Source of the DNA: CAZDUS01 sp964609375
GTDB lineage: Bacteria > Verrucomicrobiota > Kiritimatiellia > CAIKKV01 > CAITUY01
Length of the DNA stretch: 41,002 nt
Assembly: GCA_964609375.1 (NCBI GenBank)
Contig: CAZSSA010000010.1
Span: 1 to 41,002 of the forward strand
Direction of reading: 5' to 3'
Under the pieces are notes generated by a model. It had not been told where the DNA came from. It searched no databases and worked only from the letters and a program-made list of their open reading frames with translations. The translations under genes and the position numbers were made by a program. Shown in pieces: positions 40,262 through 41,002 of this stretch (positions are counted from its first letter, which is position 1; the number at the start of each line of letters is the position of its first letter).

Positions 40262-40900
40262 TCATCCCAAATCCTGCAAAGTAACGGCGCCGATGGAGGG
40301 ACGTATGAGATCCGCCTGAACGAGCTGCAAGGCGGGAAAGGTTGATGCCACCGCCACGCAACGCATCCCTGCCGCTTTCGCGGCGGCGATCCCATTGACG
40401 GCATCTTCCACCACCGTGCATTCGGAAGGCTGAACGCCAAGTCGTTGGGCCGCCAGAAGGAAGATGGCGGGATCAGGCTTGCGACGCTCCACATCCTCAG
40501 CCGTCACGACGGCCTGCCAAGTGGCGGATGGCAATCCGATCTTATTCAAATTGGCCTCAATCTTGATGCGGTCGGCACTGGAGGCGACCGCACAAGCCAA
40601 CCCCGCCGCCTGGCATTTCCGCACCAGTTCAACCGCGCCCGGAAAGCACTCCAGCCGTTTCGTCACCATGGCCAGGTAGAGTTCATAGGTGCGTGCCTTG
40701 GCCTCGACGATATCCAGAGCTACCCCGTATTTCTCCGCTACCCCTCCGAGATAACGGTTCTCGCCGGTTCCCACGAACGGATGGAAATCCTCGGGCCGCA
40801 CCACCACGCCGCGCTCCCGGAACATCTCCATCGCCGCCGCGCAGATCAGCGGCTCCGAATCAGTCAAAACCCCGTCCATGTCAAATATCACAGCTCTCAT
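40262..40900 (-). CDS. HAD-superfamily phosphatase, beta-phosphoglucomutase-like
   Basis: The product has 212 residues. Motif I is FDMDGVLTDSEP (Asp7 nucleophile, Asp9 acid/base), motif II is CAVASSADRIKIEANL, and motifs III-IV are RRKPDPAIFLLAAQRLG and CTVVEDAVNGIAAAKAAGM. The helical cap (about 15-85) is of the C1 type, as in beta-phosphoglucomutase, GPH and DOG phosphatases. It removes or moves a phosphate on a sugar phosphate or similar small metabolite. GGAG lies 10 bases before ATG 40900; a start at 40963 is less likely. A 185-base promoter-like gap separates it from PfkB, so co-transcription is uncertain. Confidence 0.92.
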   Translation of the reverse strand: MRAVIFDMDGVLTDSEPLICAAAMEMFRERGVVVRPEDFHPFVGTGENRYLGGVAEKYGVALDIVEAKARTYELYLAMVTKRLECFPGAVELVRKCQAAGLACAVASSADRIKIEANLNKIGLPSATWQAVVTAEDVERRKPDPAIFLLAAQRLGVQPSECTVVEDAVNGIAAAKAAGMRCVAVASTFPALQLVQADLIRPSIGAVTLQDLG

Positions 40901-40918
40901 GAAATCAGGACTCCATTC

Positions 40919-40947
40919 ATTTCCACAGTCTCTTCCATTGATGTCAA
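40919..40947 (-). promoter_or_regulatory. Possible promoter of the HAD gene
   Basis: On the minus strand a perfect TTGACA (40947-40942), 17 bases and GGAAAT (40924-40919, 3 of 6) lie 19 bases upstream of the ATG at 40900. The weak -10 makes this tentative. Confidence 0.25.
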
Positions 40948-41002
40948 CAGTACTCAATAACATACTTGCGTTATCAGTTCATCCCTGAAAACGAAATGTG
41001 AT

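Overview
The window is a scaffold piece of a Gram-negative bacterial chromosome of moderately high G+C: TolC-type outer-membrane channel, lipoprotein, periplasmic adaptor, type II secretion pseudopilins. A Na+-pumping oxaloacetate decarboxylase suggests a fermentative or anaerobic life. Together with the multiple pseudopilins, ceramidase-fold hydrolase and palindromic GC repeats, this makes the PVC group (Kiritimatiellota/Verrucomicrobiota/Lentisphaerota) my best guess, but no marker here proves it. The scaffold is three contigs, 1-5477, 5578-30333 and 30434-41002, joined by two runs of exactly 100 N. Each run is flanked by an identical 55-bp duplication, which is the signature of an unmerged de Bruijn overlap rather than biology.

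Region 1 (1-5328, minus strand) is a type II secretion / type IV pilus-like operon reading gspF, three gspG-like pseudopilins, gspH, gspI, gspJ and gspK (cut by the window edge). Its intergenic spacers hold striking tandem arrays with a strict 7-bp period. Two more such arrays lie outside the operon, at 11093-11134 and 27905-27939.

Region 2 (5329-16100) starts with a palindromic GC-rich repeat cluster around the first gap. Housekeeping genes follow: malic enzyme, tRNA-dihydrouridine synthase, ribosomal protein bL28, a 52-residue lipoprotein, a membrane-anchored coiled-coil protein, the tRNA thiolase MnmA, a BrkB membrane protein fused to a cyclic-nucleotide-binding domain, LeuB and Asd. A DmeF-type cation exporter and a small Cys/His-rich exported protein lead into region 3.

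Region 3 (16218-24181, plus strand) is a heavy-metal RND efflux operon (czcCBA/cus-like) followed by the Na+-translocating oxaloacetate decarboxylase genes oadG-oadA-oadB. Malic enzyme and the decarboxylase both give pyruvate from C4 acids.

Region 4 (25502-30160, minus strand) is a compact arsenic resistance operon: arsR, an ArsP-like permease, a small CxxC redox protein, a membrane-anchored thioredoxin, a CcdA-like electron carrier, acr3 and arsC. Its last gene overlaps oadB tail to tail. ArsC has the Cys10/Cys82/Cys89 layout of thioredoxin-coupled arsenate reductases, which fits the redox genes in the operon.

Region 5 (30443-41002, minus strand) holds two tightly packed carbohydrate operons. 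Operon C is class I aldolase, FGGY kinase, amidohydrolase and an L-arabinose-isomerase-like enzyme. Operon B is PfkB kinase, a cytoplasmic ceramidase-fold protein, an L-fucose-isomerase-like enzyme and a xylose-isomerase-like TIM barrel, with a separate HAD phosphatase upstream. Each operon pairs a divergent aldose-ketose isomerase with a sugar kinase. No transporter or regulator is visible, and the substrate is unknown. This is the best candidate for an undescribed pathway in the window.
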